DNA of 64,000 bases from Metridium senile (lineage: Eukaryota > Cnidaria > Anthozoa > Actiniaria > Metridiidae), in NCBI GenBank assembly GCA_949775045.1, contig OX459101.1, positions 9,761,101 through 9,825,100 of the forward strand. The letters are read 5' to 3'. The notes under the pieces were generated by a model, which was not told where the DNA came from, searched no databases, and worked only from the letters and a program-made list of their open reading frames with translations. Both the position numbers and the translations under genes were made by a program. Below are positions 44,215 through 53,879 of this stretch, piece by piece; position 1 is the stretch's first letter, and each line of letters begins with the position of its first letter.

Positions 44215-44235
44215 CCCCCCCCCCCCCCCCCCCCC
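44213..44235. repeat. Poly(C) run
   Basis: About 22 consecutive C at the edge of the duplicated block, in otherwise AT-rich DNA. A G-rich stretch (GGGGTGGGGGAGGGAGGGGAG) follows at 44299-44319. Confidence 0.95.
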
Positions 44236-44689
44236 TCGTCCAATGCAATTTTGTGTTCCCTTGAAGATGTTTCTTTCTCAAGAATATCAACATTGTTCAG
44301 GGGTGGGGGAGGGAGGGGAGAAAATGATTGTGAAATGGATAGTATGGCATAAGAATTAAGCATTTACAGCGAGTGTATGAGAGGCTAGCCCGATTAAGAA
44401 CAATAGTTATTCAAATTGGTCATCATATTTTGATTCAGTGTATGAGAGGCTAGTCAGTCAAGAACAATAGTAATTCAAATTGGTCACCATATTTTGATTC
44501 AGTGTATGAGAGGCTAGCCAGTCAAGAATAATAGCTATTCAAATTTGTCATCAAATTTTGATTCAGTGTATGAGAGGCTAGCCAGTCAAGAATAATAGCT
44601 ATTCAAATTAATTGGTCACCATATTTTGATTAAGTATATGAGAGGCTAGTCAGTTAAAAACGATATAGGTCACCATATTTTGATTCAAT

Positions 44690-44903
44690 ACATAATAATT
44701 TATAATAATAATTTTAATAATTTCTAGAGCGCTTTAATCTAAATTCTAAAGCGCTTAACAACATGCAAAATATAAAATATATATAATATTTTAAAATATT
44801 TTACAAAATGAAAAGTTCATAAAAAGGCAGTCTTAAATAAAAAAGTTTTTAAATTAGTCTTAAAGCTATTTATATTATTGTTGTCCTTGATATATTGAGG
44901 ACA
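44690..44903 (-). mobile_element. LINE 3' end inserted in the 64-bp array
   Basis: On the minus strand: a coding end (44817-44903), a short 3' UTR with TTGTAAAATATTTTAAAATA, then AAGCGCTTTAGAATTTAGAT + TAAAGCGCTCTAGAAATTAT and an AT/AAT-rich tail towards 44690. Both edges pass into the 64-bp repeat (left ...TTTTGATTCAATA, right TGTATGAGAGG), which marks the insertion limits. No convincing target duplication, as is common for truncated LINEs. Confidence 0.68.
44817..44903 (-). pseudogene. LINE polymerase C-terminal tail
   Basis: Minus-strand translation reads CPQYIKDNNNIN then SFKTNLKTFLFKTAFL and a TGA stop (44817-44819). SFKxxLKxxLFxxAF at the very end of the protein is the usual C-terminus of CR1/L2/RTE-like invertebrate LINE polymerases. 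It is a different LINE type from the GCLGGG-type fragment at 2113-2394. Only about 29 codons remain; 5'-truncated and inactive. Recognised by motif memory. Confidence 0.65.
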
Positions 44904-45099
44904 TGTATGAGAGGCTAGCCAGTCAAGCTAGAACAATAGTTATTCAAATTCGCCATATTTCTATTCGGTGTTTATATATATTTATGACATTTTGATATTA
45001 CTCAAATGCTTAATCGTTCTGATTATCATTCTATGAGAGGCTAAATGATAGGAGCATTAGAATCTGCCAGTTCAATATTATTAAAGCAGTTCAATATTA

Positions 45100-45710
45100 C
45101 TAAAGCTGTTCTTCGGAAAACACAAAAAAGATTATTATATTAAGACAATTATTCCTTCTTGGAATAACCTTTCGAAATAATGGTAAAATAATCATGCACC
45201 TTCATTTTTCATATTCTAGATTTTCCTTGACAACCTTTTTGAAATTGATGTACGCCAATAATTGCTTTCCGTTCGATTGACCATTTATTCGTGCTTTTTG
45301 AAATAGTAGTCCGCTTGATAACTATACTTCCTTCTTGAAATAACCTTTTACAATAGGCAAAATCGGCCATGCACGTTCATTTTTCTTGTTCTAGATTTTT
45401 TTTGACAACCTTTTTGAAATTGATGTACGCCAATAATTGCTTTCCGTTCGATTGACCATTTATTCGTGCTAGACAACCTTTTTGAAATAGTAGTCCGCTT
45501 GATAACTATACTTCCTTCTTGAAATAACCTTTTACAATAGGCAAAATCGGCCATGCACGTTCATTTTTCTTGTTCTAGATTTTCTTTGACAACCTTTTTG
45601 AAATTGATGTACGCCACTGAGTAATTGCTTTCCATCAGTGACCATTCGTCGTGGACAACCTTTTTGAAATAGTTGTCCGCTTGATAACTACGTCACGATC
45701 TACATATACT
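45100..45710 (+). repeat. ~180-bp tandem array, three units
   Basis: CCTTCTTGAAATAACCTTTT lies at about 45153, 45329 and 45513. Units share AAAATCGGCCATGCACGTTC, TTTCTTGTTCTAGATTTT, TTTGACAACCTTTTTGAAAT + TGATGTACGCC, TTGCTTTCCGTTCGATTGAC. GACAACCTTTTTGAAAT occurs twice per unit, so each unit is internally duplicated. GACAACCTTTTT also marks the MITE at 27693-27846. Confidence 0.92.
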
Positions 45711-46248
45711 GTTTAAGTATTTTACGCAATATTGGAAAGAACGTGCTTGTAAAGATAAAGGACGAGTTGAGTGCTCTATTCGCTTAACTAAAATAAATTT
45801 TAAACTGCATAAGTGTTTTACGTTAATACGTAACCGACTTAAAAAAAGGTTTGTTTAACATTCACACATACATGTCGACATTCTCAGCACATAACAGTTC
45901 AGAGAAAATACATATGACGTCAACGTTAACAGAGAAAGCTAATAGGGTTTTCCGATTTACCGGCACACCAATAGCAACACCAATTGAGTTGAAATTGACA
46001 TCAATCAATAATTCCATCTATGCTTTGTATCTGGTGCAAAATACATCTTGATCAGATCAGGGAAAGTTGATCAATTCGCTAAATGAAAAGTGTGGTCATT
46101 ACTGGGAAACACCTTAACTAGTTTATTCTCTAGTCAGTTCCAGTCAGAAAAGAAAGCTAATGCGTATAAAGAAAGCTAAAAAAAACTAATTCCAAATTGG
46201 CGCATTTTTCGGAGATATGCCTGAAGTAAGTAAGCGTAGATTATTATG
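45711..46248. other. Single-copy DNA
   Basis: AACTAGTTTATTCTCTAGTC (46118-46137) may be a remnant of the family 1 element end; too short to call. The 66-residue frame at 45851-46051 has no recognisable domain. Confidence 0.4.
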
Positions 46249-46565
46249 AAGCTAATAATTTCTTATATAAACACATGCGACATGGGTGAAAAACGCACTG
46301 CGCATGTTCGGAAGACACGTCGTGTTTACAATAAAACCATTGGAGATTTACCGGCGTTTGGTAAATCTTTAAAGTTAAGGCCATTCGTGGAAAGTCAGTG
46401 CTTATTATTTTTAACACATTACATTAGTTGTTTTCTTTCCCTTGTCAAATAATACAAGAGAAATTCGCATAATACATAACACGAAACCCTTAGTCTTTTG
46501 GATTGTTCGAAAGAAAATCCGACCATGCGCAGTGTGTTTTTCACCCGTGTCAACACATGCTAGAT
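46249..46565. mobile_element. ~315-bp foldback element
   Basis: ACACATGCGACATGGGTGAA + AAACGCACTGCGCATGTTCG at the left pairs with CCGACCATGCGCAGTGTGTT + TTTCACCCGTGTCAACACAT at the right, about 45 bp per arm with mismatches. The core shows weaker symmetry. The overlapping ~60-68-residue frames on both strands follow from the symmetry. Confidence 0.78.
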
Positions 46566-47128
46566 ACTGCGGCAAGGTGTTGCTATTACACAATGCGCAT
46601 TGTTTTGATGTTTCTTTTTTATAGCGTGTAAGTGTGTATGTTTTTTTAATTTAAAAGTATTTCATAAGAGATATGATGAAAATTCATCTACACGGGTGAT
46701 TGATGAATAAGAGGATTAGATCTATTAAATACAGTCAATGTCATGAACGTTGTCCACGTAAAATAGAGATTAACACTACAACAAGTGTCACGTGATTATT
46801 TGCTTATATATTTTCACCAGTTGAAATTTCAATTTTTAAACTGTATAATGGGAAACAGTGAACATAGAATAAGAATTATGAAATCTATGTTCACAATTAA
46901 TGCTAGTTTCGAGCATTTACAGTGAGCTTATGTCAGTGGTATCACGTGATATTTTTAGTGTTTAAATACATTCAACGTATTTTTTGGTGGACAATGTCAA
47001 TGATATTGATTGTATATAGTATTAAAAACAAGCCGCAAACCTACAGTGCACACCTGGAATAGCGGTCCGAAAAAAAGTTAATTATGAATAATATCGAGAC
47101 GACTTGAAGTGCGGTGTATATTCACATA
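46566..47128. other. Unassigned DNA with a small hairpin
   Basis: GTGAACATAGAATAAGAATT / ATGAAATCTATGTTCAC at 46858-46893 forms a ~10-bp stem. TATCACGTGAT and GTCACGTGATTA flank the segment (46787, 46940), hinting at a decayed inverted repeat of ~160 bp. Confidence 0.4.
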
Positions 47129-47367
47129 TATAGAGAGATTAAGATTCACGTTTACACCAAACGCCAAACGTCAAAACTAACCCATTTTTCTGAGTTTATT
47201 CTTTACCATTTGACATCTCCGCGTAAACAAGGTCCTTATGTAGTTTGTTAATACACATTTTATTCATTGAGATCTTTTGCGCAGTTATTTGAAGCTTTTA
47301 AAGCAATATTAGAAAGGCCAATCTGACGTTTAGCGTTCCCGTAAACGTGAATCTTAATCTCTCTATA
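47129..47367. mobile_element. 239-bp foldback, TATAGAGAGATTAAGATTC family
   Basis: TATAGAGAGATTAAGATTCA + CGTTTAC at the left and GTAAACGTGAATCTTAATCT + CTCTATA at the right are perfect inverted repeats of about 27 bp. A second, imperfect pairing follows (CCAAACGCCAAACGTC / GACGTTTAGCGTTCC). No coding capacity. Confidence 0.9.
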
Positions 47368-47858
47368 ATAAGATTTAGTGCGTAAAAACCCTTGTTAGTC
47401 TTGTGGCTGCACTGGTTGTCTTCAACACCTATGCTTATAAAAAGTTAATAGACCGAAAGCCAATATGGCCGCCACTTCATTTTCTTATGTTTTTAATTTA
47501 ATTTTAATTGACCACTACATCAAAATTATAAATTAGAATGACATCAACTGAACAGAGGGAAAACGTTTGAGACAAAAATATGAATATTTTTCGCGAAGTT
47601 ATGAGAATTTCAAAAGCGTGAAAAACACCACAACGAGGCTAACAAGGAAACAGTTCATTGAACATATACAAATCTCTGTAATTTTGATTCCAAATAGCTT
47701 CACTTGAATTATATTTATAGTTGCAATAATACTTTCAAAAATACATATTTCTGGTTGCTCTTTCTGATGGTAGTGCTTATTTTTTAAGATTCGGTTTTAG
47801 TTTTTGAAAGACAATTGGCATTCGGTCTATGAAATCTGTTATATAGAAGTGCATGCTA
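47368..47858. other. Single-copy DNA
   Basis: Nothing recognised. CCAATATGGCCGCCACTTCA and GGCATTCGGTCTATGAAATC may be decayed termini of a further MITE, since AGACCGAAAGCCAATA (47450) and ATTGGCATTCGGTCTAT (47814) are inverted; this would make 47449-47831 a ~380-bp foldback. Confidence 0.4.
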
Positions 47859-48082
47859 CCCGGGAGGGGGGGGGGGGGGGTACTCCCTTTGTCCAAGTGG
47901 TAGGGGTGATCGGCGGAGATTTTGAAAATAACCCCTAAAAGGTACGCTCAGATACAAATAAAGCAGAGTAAAAACGACCCTTATAACTGATTTTTGAGCC
48001 AAATCTCTAAATGGACCCTAAAAGGTACGCACTGGAAATATTTTAACCCTAAAAGGTACGCCGATCACCCCTACCACTTGGA
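47859..48082. mobile_element. CCCGGGGG/GGACAAAGGGAGTAC foldback, right end lost
   Basis: The left end CCCGGGAGGGGGGGGGGG + TACTCCCTTTGTCCAAGTGG + TAGGGGTGATCGGCGG is paired with CCGATCACCCCTACCACTTGG at 48061-48081. The last ~25 bp expected there (ACAAAGGGAGTACCCCC) are missing. The interior has CCCCTAAAAGGTACGC three times in both senses and AAAAACGACCCTTATAACTG. Sister copies: 63167-63406 (complete), 50826-51236 (different core), 53880-53980 (fragment). Confidence 0.88.
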
Positions 48083-48144
48083 TATTCATTGTGGGTTGCG
48101 AGCCGCTAATTAATGTACGTCTTCAAATAGGGATTCATACATAT

Positions 48145-48272
48145 AAATGGAAACTAGCGAGTAAACTAGTATAGGCTGCGTCGATGTTTGATATAAGCGA
48201 TAGGTAATAGAATTAAATGAAATTTACGGTGCTACAAAATGTCTTTCTATTACCTATCACTCAAACATACAG
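48145..48272. mobile_element. Family 1 element, partial inverted dimer
   Basis: Minus-sense TAAATGGAAACTAGCGAGTA ... GATAGGTAATAGAATTAAAT + GAAATTTACGGTGCTAC is followed at once by plus-sense TCTTTCTATTACCTATCACT + CAAACATAC. The right arm is only about 30 bp and the hammerhead-like motif is missing. Confidence 0.7.
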
Positions 48273-48519
48273 TTCATTATAAATAAAGCACATTGACACG
48301 ATGTGAAAGTCGCTACATAAGCACACATTACATTACATACTAACCCCTTATGACTTATGTAAATTGTGTAGTTTCAGTGCGTTAAATAGCTATTCTCATG
48401 TACAAATAATTTCCAAGACTATGCGTGATTCGTTTTGTAGGTATAGTATATATTAAAATAAATCCCACACGTCAGAAAAACTTATTAGATCACACAAAGG
48501 CTACAAATCATTAACAGAA

Positions 48520-48797
48520 ATGGAAATTAGCGAGTAAACTTGTATAGACTGCGTCGGTGTTTGATATATAATATAATGAAATTTGTAACACCGTAAATGT
48601 TGGCTTAACTTGACTGACGTTTCGAGCTTTAGCTCTTCGTCGGAGTAAAAGAGTTAGACTAAGAGAGATACTGAGTATAAATAAGAAACTCAGTGTTTGT
48701 CTTAGTCTAACTCTTTTACTCCGACGAAGGGCTAAAGCTCGAAACGTCAATAAACGTCAACATTTTTTTACGGTGCTACAAATTTCATTATATTACA
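48520..48797. mobile_element. Family 1 element as a large inverted dimer with two motifs
   Basis: The left arm (minus sense, 48520-48643) contains GGAAATTAGCGAGTAAAC..., TAACACCGTAAA and the motif TGACGTTTCGAGCTTTAGCT + CTTCGTCGG. The centre is a ~75-bp palindrome (GGAGTAAAAGAGTTAGACTA ... TAGTCTAACTCTTTTACTCC, 48642-48722). The right arm (plus sense) has CGACGAAGGGCTAAAGCTCG + AAACGTCAA, TTTTTTTACGGTGCTACAAA and ends at TTTCATTATATTAC. Thus two hammerhead-like motifs point away from each other across a hairpin. The 79-residue minus frame is its translation. Confidence 0.82.
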
Positions 48798-49160
48798 AAT
48801 CATCACTAGAAACATAAGTTCATACCTTTTTTCTCTGAGTTATTCATTCGAACTATAGCATTCGAGTCTCGTCAATCAGATGTTTAAACGATTGCGGTGG
48901 ATTAGTTAACCTAGTTAACTTCTCAGAGGGTTGACATGTGCTTTAATGTATTGTGTAAAATATTGACATCAATTACGTGTTGTTGAAGCTAGGTCTAATA
49001 TGTTTATTATCGAAATAACAGGTGTGGACTGAAGTGTGATGCGTAAAGCACAACTTAATGTTCTTAAAGACACAATTCTAAAGAGTTGTAGCTTTTTAAG
49101 AGCGATAGTATTGTTGGCAAATAGGTAAAATATTGGATCGATCAGCTAGTTGAACACAGA
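48798..49160. other. Single-copy DNA
   Basis: No feature. GCGATAGTATTGTTGGCAAA + TATTGGATCGATCA (49101-49145) recurs after the next array at 49677-49720, so the array is flanked by a ~50-bp direct repeat. Confidence 0.5.
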
Positions 49161-49680
49161 AATGAAAAAACGAATGATTGAACGAATATACAACGGAATG
49201 ATTGATTAAATTAATGGATGAATGAATGGATGGATCAATAAATGAGTGAACGAATAAACGCCGGAATGATTGAATGAATAAATGGATGATCCAATGATCG
49301 AATGAAGGATGGATGGATGAATGATTGAACGAATAAACAACGGAATTATTCAATGGATGATCGAATGAATGGATGGATGGGTGAATGAATGATTGAACGA
49401 ATAAACAACGGAATTATTCAATGGATGATCGAATGAATGGATGGATGGATGAATGAATGATTGAACGAATAAACAACGGAATTACTCAATGGATGATCGA
49501 ATGAATGAGTGGGTGGATGAATGAATGATTGAACGAATAAACAACGGAATTATTCAATGGATGATCGAATGAATGGATGAATGAATGATTGAACGAATAA
49601 ACAACGGAATTATTCAATGGATGATCGAATGAATGGATGGATGGATGAATGGATTAATGAACGAATTATTGAAGGGCAAC
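49161..49680. repeat. GAATGAATGGATG minisatellite with a 68-bp higher-order unit
   Basis: ATTGAACGAATAAACAACGG + AATTATTCAATGGATGATCG + AATGAATGGATGG repeats at about 49324, 49392, 49460, 49528 and 49588 (period 68, last one 60). Simple GAATGAATGGAT tract lies to the left. Frames here are compositional. Confidence 0.95.
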
Positions 49681-50079
49681 AGTATTGTTAGCAAAGGAGT
49701 GAAATATTGGATCGATCAAACCGTGAACAATGAAAGAAATCAATGAATGGTGATACAAAGGGTACATGTATTATGCGCGGATGAAGAATGTATTGATTAT
49801 AAATAGTTGCAAGCGGTATAGAAGATTTGATGGATGTGAGATAGCGTTGAGTCAGTGAATACATGCGCCAATGGATGGATGGATGGGTAAATATAAATAA
49901 GAACATAAAGGAATGGTTTAATTACAAAGAGTGCTGCAATAGACATGCAAATCTAATTAGCCATCGGAAATGTTTTTTTACAACAAAATCTTGCGCATGC
50001 AATCAACGCTAAGCGCTCAGTTTTTCCGTAGTTTTGATCCTACGTGCGCCCTTATGACGTCATCTATACCACCTAACGA
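49681..50079. other. Single-copy DNA
   Basis: Begins with the right copy of the flanking direct repeat (TTGGATCGATCA). Nothing else recognised. Confidence 0.4.
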
Positions 50080-50236
50080 ATGCTCGATTTATTTATTCAT
50101 TCATTTAATCATCTATTCATTCATTCATTCGTCCATTCACACATTCATTCATTCATTTATTTATTCATCCATCCATCTATTCATTTATTCATTTATTCTT
50201 TCATTCATTCATTCACCGATCGATCGATCGATATCG
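50080..50236. repeat. ATTC/ATTT tetranucleotide tract ending in (ATCG)n
   Basis: TTCATTCATTTAATC-type units to 50214, then GATCGATCGATCGAT. Complementary in sense to the tract at 49161-49680, so the two could pair. The 111- and 66-residue His/Ser/Ile frames are compositional. Confidence 0.93.
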
Positions 50237-50567
50237 ATCAGACAGATTATTTCTCTACTACAAATCTTAATTCAGAGTAATAATCCTTCTATAATTCTTC
50301 TATAAAACTTGACCTGGTCTAAGGAGAATTCATTTTAGCTGCTAAAAATAACTGCATATTTCCTACGAATAAATTGACTTCGCGTACGATAATACGGCCG
50401 TGAGAAACCACTTGTATCTGTCTATTGCATTGAGCACCACTCCTACATTGCATGAAACGGATCTGGGTAACAACGATCACGTCAATTATTGCGTTCGGTT
50501 TCTATGAACATAGTAAACACTTGAGCCCTGTCATTGTCACACTTTTATCATTGTCAGGTTATGGCTT

Positions 50568-50806
50568 AACGCCCCTTTACACTAGCAATTTTGTCGCGCA
50601 ACAAGCTGGAGCTGCGATTTCAATGGCGATTTTATCGCAGATTTGTCAAGGCATCTTTGAACATGCTCGAAATTTAGTGCAACTTGCTGCGATTTTCTGT
50701 CTCTTAAATTCGAGCGTATTTGAAATTGCGGCGACAAATCTGCGATAAAATCGCCATTGAAAACGCCGCTCTTGTCGCGCGACAAAATTGCTAGTGTAAA
50801 CGGGAC
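50568..50806. mobile_element. ~239-bp foldback, CGCCCCTTTACACTAGC family
   Basis: The left arm CCCCTTTACACTAGCAATTT + TGTCGCGC and the right arm GCGCGACAAAATTGCTAGTG + TAAACGGG are inverted. Pairing resumes at CAATGGCGATTTTATCGCAG + ATTTGTC versus GACAAATCTGCGATAAAATC + GCCATTG. The logic (TTTACACTAGC..., repeated short GC words) resembles the 35922-36162 element. The 98- and 91-residue frames on opposite strands are the symmetric arms. Confidence 0.88.
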
Positions 50807-50825
50807 AAGCATGCAGAGGATGTAT

Positions 50826-51236
50826 GTCTTTTGTCCCGGGAGACTCCCTTTGTCCAAATTATAGTGATGATCGGCGGTAGATTTTGAAAATGACCCTTAA
50901 AAGGTACGCCGGCTTAAAACAAAAGAACTGCTATTAAAGTGTTTTGTACGATTTTCTTATGGCTGTTAAGTTTACGAAGGGACAGCCCAAAGTGGCCGTA
51001 TTAACGGGGTGGCCGTATTAAGCGAGTAAATTTTATAGAAAATGTATGGGCATGCATTTCGTCGGGACCTAAAACGCTGGCCGTAATAACGGGGTGGCCG
51101 TATTAACCGGGTGGCCGTAAGGCGGGGTTCCACTGTATTTTTGTAAGAAAGACAAGTAAAAATGAAACGCACAGGTTTAGCCAAAACCTTAAAAGGTACA
51201 TCTTGGACAAAGGGAGTACAGTCCCCCGTGGTCTTT
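50826..51236. mobile_element. CCCGGG/ACTCCCTTTGTCC element with a foreign core
   Basis: Ends CCCGGGAGACTCCCTTTGTC and GGACAAAGGGAGTACAGTCC + CCCGTGG are inverted and match the 63167 element. The flanking octamers TCTTTTGT and TCTTTTCT (7 of 8) fit an 8-bp target duplication. The sub-terminal GTGATGATCGGCGG and CTTAAAAGGTACGCC are conserved, but the centre (50985-51137) is a different repeat family. Probably a nested insertion. Confidence 0.8.
50985..51137 (+). mobile_element. GGCCGTATTAACGGGG repeat nested in another element
   Basis: GTGGCCGTATTAACGGGGTG + GCCGTATTAAGCGAG, then after ~60 bp TGGCCGTAATAACGGGGTGG + CCGTATTAACCGGGTGGCCG + TAAGGCGGGGTTCCACTGTA. At least five GTGGCCGTA words in the same orientation. 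I recognise the phrase GGCCGTAAGGCGGGGTTCCACTG as a widespread dispersed repeat of marine invertebrates; class unknown to me. Confidence 0.72.
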
Positions 51237-51239
51237 TCT

Positions 51240-52200
51240 CATTTGTCAAAATAAAATCAATCCTGAATAAAGTGACTAGCCTTCAGAAACTACCAGCTTT
51301 GAATAAGTACTTAAGATGTAAAGGGTGTTCTGAATAAATATTTCAATCTCTTCAGGTTAAAAGCTTAGACAGACACGCAAAGGCGTTATATGTCTTTTTC
51401 GATTTGTCAAAATAAAGTCAATCCTGGATAATTAAGAAACTACCAGCTTTGAATAAGTACTTAAGATGTAAAGGTTGTTCTGAATAAATACTTCAATCTT
51501 TTCAGGTTAAAGGCTTTGACAGACACGCAAAGATATGTCTTTTTCGATTTGTTCTGATTTGTCAAAATAAAGTCACCCATAAAGTGACTAAGCTTAAGGA
51601 ACTACCAGCTTTGAATAAGTACTTTAGATGTAAAGGGTGTTCTAAATAAATACCTCAATCTTTTCAGGTTAAAGGCTTAGACAGACACGCAAAAGGCTTA
51701 ATATGTCTTTTTCGATTTGTCAAAATAAAGTCAATCCTGGATAAAGTGAACAACCTTAAGAAACTAGCAGCTTTGTACATGTACTTTAGATGTAAAGGGT
51801 GTTCTAAATAAATACCTCAATCTTTTCAGGTTAAAGGCTTAGACAGACACGCAAAAGGCTTAATATGTCTTTTTCGATTTGTCAAAATAAAGTCAATCCT
51901 GGATAAAGTGAACAACCTTAAGAAACTAGCAGCTTTGTACATGTACTTTAGATGTAAAGGGTGTTCTAAATAAATACCTCAATCTTTTCAGGTTAAAGGC
52001 TTAGACAGGTACGCAAAAGGCGTTATATGTCCGTTTTCGATTTGTCAAAATAAAGCCACACCCATAAAGAGACTAAGCTTAAGAAGCTACCAGCTTTGTA
52101 TATGTACTTTAGATGTAAAGGGTGTTCTAAATAAATACATCAATCTTTTCAGGTTAAAGGCTTAGACGGACACGCTAAAAGCTATATGTCTTTTTTGATT
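51240..52200 (+). repeat. ~155-bp tandem array, six units
   Basis: GATTTGTCAAAATAAAGTCA or a variant begins units at about 51243, 51403, 51555, 51716, 51872 and 52041. Each continues AGTGAACAACCTTAAGAAAC, ACTTTAGATGTAAAGGGTGT + TCTAAATAAATACCTCAATC + TTTTCAGGTTAAAGGCTTAG + ACAGACACGCAAA. Units 4 and 5 are almost identical, the outer ones more diverged. Confidence 0.96.
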
Positions 52201-52209
52201 CGTTCTGAA

Positions 52210-53270
52210 TTCAGTTGTTTAACTTAAAACGCACAGTTAAATGGCGGAATTCGGGAAAAAATGGATGATGTCTTTAAATCATTTAAAGGAATCATGAACT
52301 GAATCTCCAGGCTAATTAAAACGTTTAGGAATCAAGAATCTGTGAGCTCAAATTGATGGCTGAATCCGATTAATGATATAGGTATAGAATGATATATAGA
52401 TGTGCGATCAAACAACAAATAGACTGTGGAATGGAATCATGAATTATTTCTTTAAATCATTAAGGCAACATGAATCACAAGACTTAAAAGTTTGGGAATC
52501 AAGAATTGTTCGATTTAAATTGAGGGCTGAATCATTAATGATAAATATAGAATGATAGATGTACGGTCAAACAACAAATAGACTATGGAATGGAATCATG
52601 AATTATTTCTTTAAATCATTAAGGCAACATGAATCACAAGACTGAACAGGAATCAAAAATCTTTGATTCAAATTGAGGGCTGAATCATTAATGATAGATA
52701 TAGAATGATATATAGATGTGCGGTAAAACAACAAATAGACTGTGGAATTGAATCATGAATTATTTCTTTAAATCATTAAGGCAACATGAATCACAAGACT
52801 TAAAAGTTTGGCAATCAAGAATCTTTGATTTAAATTGAGGGCTGAATCATTAATGATAAATATAGAATGATAGATGTACGGTCAAACAGCAAATAGACTA
52901 TGGAATGGAATCATGAATTATTTCTTTAAATCATTAAGGCAACATGAATCACAAGACTGAAAATTTTGGGAATCAAGGATCTTTGATTTAAATTGAGGGC
53001 TGAATCATTAATGATATAGATATAGAATGATATATAGATGTGAGGTAAAACAACAAATAGACTGTGGAATGGAATCATGAATTATTTCTTTAAATCATTA
53101 AGGCAACATGAATCACAAGACTGAACAGGAATCAAAAATCTTTGATTCAAATTGAGGGCTGAATAATTAATGATAAATGTGAATGATAGATGTAGAATGA
53201 TAATCGGATGTGCGGGTAAACTATGGTCATAAAGACAAATAGACTATAGAAGCGAATCATGTATGAGCGT
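52210..53270 (+). repeat. ~160-bp tandem array, six units
   Basis: TAGACTGTGGAATGGAATCA starts units at about 52420, 52579, 52735, 52893, 53059 and (diverged) 53240. Shared blocks: TGAATTATTTCTTTAAATCA + TTAAGGCAACATGAATCACA, AAATTGAGGGCTGAATCATT + AATGATA. A longer (with TTAAAAGTTTGGGAATCAAG) and a shorter (with TGAACAGGAATCAAAAATCT) version alternate, giving a two-unit higher-order pattern. Confidence 0.95.
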
Positions 53271-53279
53271 TGCTTAATA

Positions 53280-53700
53280 ATCTCGCTACAACCCAATTAA
53301 AGTGCCAACCTTAAGAAACAACCAGCTAAGTACCTTTGTAAGGTGTTCTGAAGAACCACTTCAATAATGTCAAGTTAAAAGCTTAGACAGACGTCACGCA
53401 ATGGCTATATGTCTTTTCCTATTTGTCAAAGTAAAAGTTACACCTTCATTAGAGCGAACAACATTAATAAACTAGCAGCTTTAAACAAGTGCTTTCAAAG
53501 AGTTTTCTACATAAGCACTTCAACGTTAACCTCAGGCTAAAACCATAGAGAGAGACTTGAAGAGCTGTAACAATCTTTTCTGATTTGTCCTGATTTTTGA
53601 CTAATGTCAAACTTGGCTAAAATGATCAACCAAAACTGTGTGTTCTAAATAGTTACTTTAACCTTGTTAAGTTCATAGTTAAGATGAACATGTAGAGTGC
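53280..53700 (+). repeat. Decayed continuation of the 155-bp array
   Basis: GTTCTGAAGAACCACTTCAA + TAATGTCAAGTTAAAAGCTT + AGACAGAC, TTTGTCAAAGTAAAAGTTAC and AACTAGCAGCTTTAAACAAG resemble 51240-52200 at much lower identity. So the 160-bp array at 52210-53270 sits inside an older 155-bp array. Confidence 0.72.
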
Positions 53701-53726
53701 TTATCACAATGTCTTCTCCGAAGTCA

Positions 53727-53866
53727 AGGCCTACTCTGGGTCATGTAAGATCGCTCAAAATCGCCTAAAATCGCCTTAGATTTTAGGAACTTTTTGCTAA
53801 AATCGCGGTCTAAAATCGCCTAAAGTCGCCAAACATTGTGATGATTTTAGGGCCCGAAGTAGGCCT
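53727..53866. mobile_element. 140-bp foldback, AGGCCTACTCTGGG / CCCGAAGTAGGCCT ends
   Basis: The outer ends AGGCCTACTCTGGGTCAT and GGGCCCGAAGTAGGCCT are inverted. The interior is a TCGCCTAAAATCG alternation on both sides of TTAGGAACTTTTTGCT, i.e. short-word TIRs like those at 36901-37296. Confidence 0.8.
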
Positions 53867-53879
53867 GAAGTCAGGCATT

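Larger units (their letters stand above)
44350..45000 (+). repeat. ~64-bp tandem array, interrupted by a LINE end
   Basis: TGTATGAGAGGCTAGCCAGT starts units at about 44374, 44439, 44503, 44567, 44635 and 44904. Each continues CAAGAACAATAGTTATTCAA, ATTGGTCACCATATTTTGAT. The 44635-to-44904 gap holds the element at 44690-44903. A solitary related unit sits at 61495-61560. Confidence 0.93.

Noticed and set aside
47449..47831. A further ~380-bp foldback with AGACCGAAAGCCAATA ends
   Set aside because: Only about 15 bp at each end match and the interior shows no symmetry; mentioned under the region but not called as an element.
50452..50857. 98- and 91-codon frames on opposite strands
   Set aside because: Mirror translations of the inverted-repeat arms of the foldback at 50568-50806.
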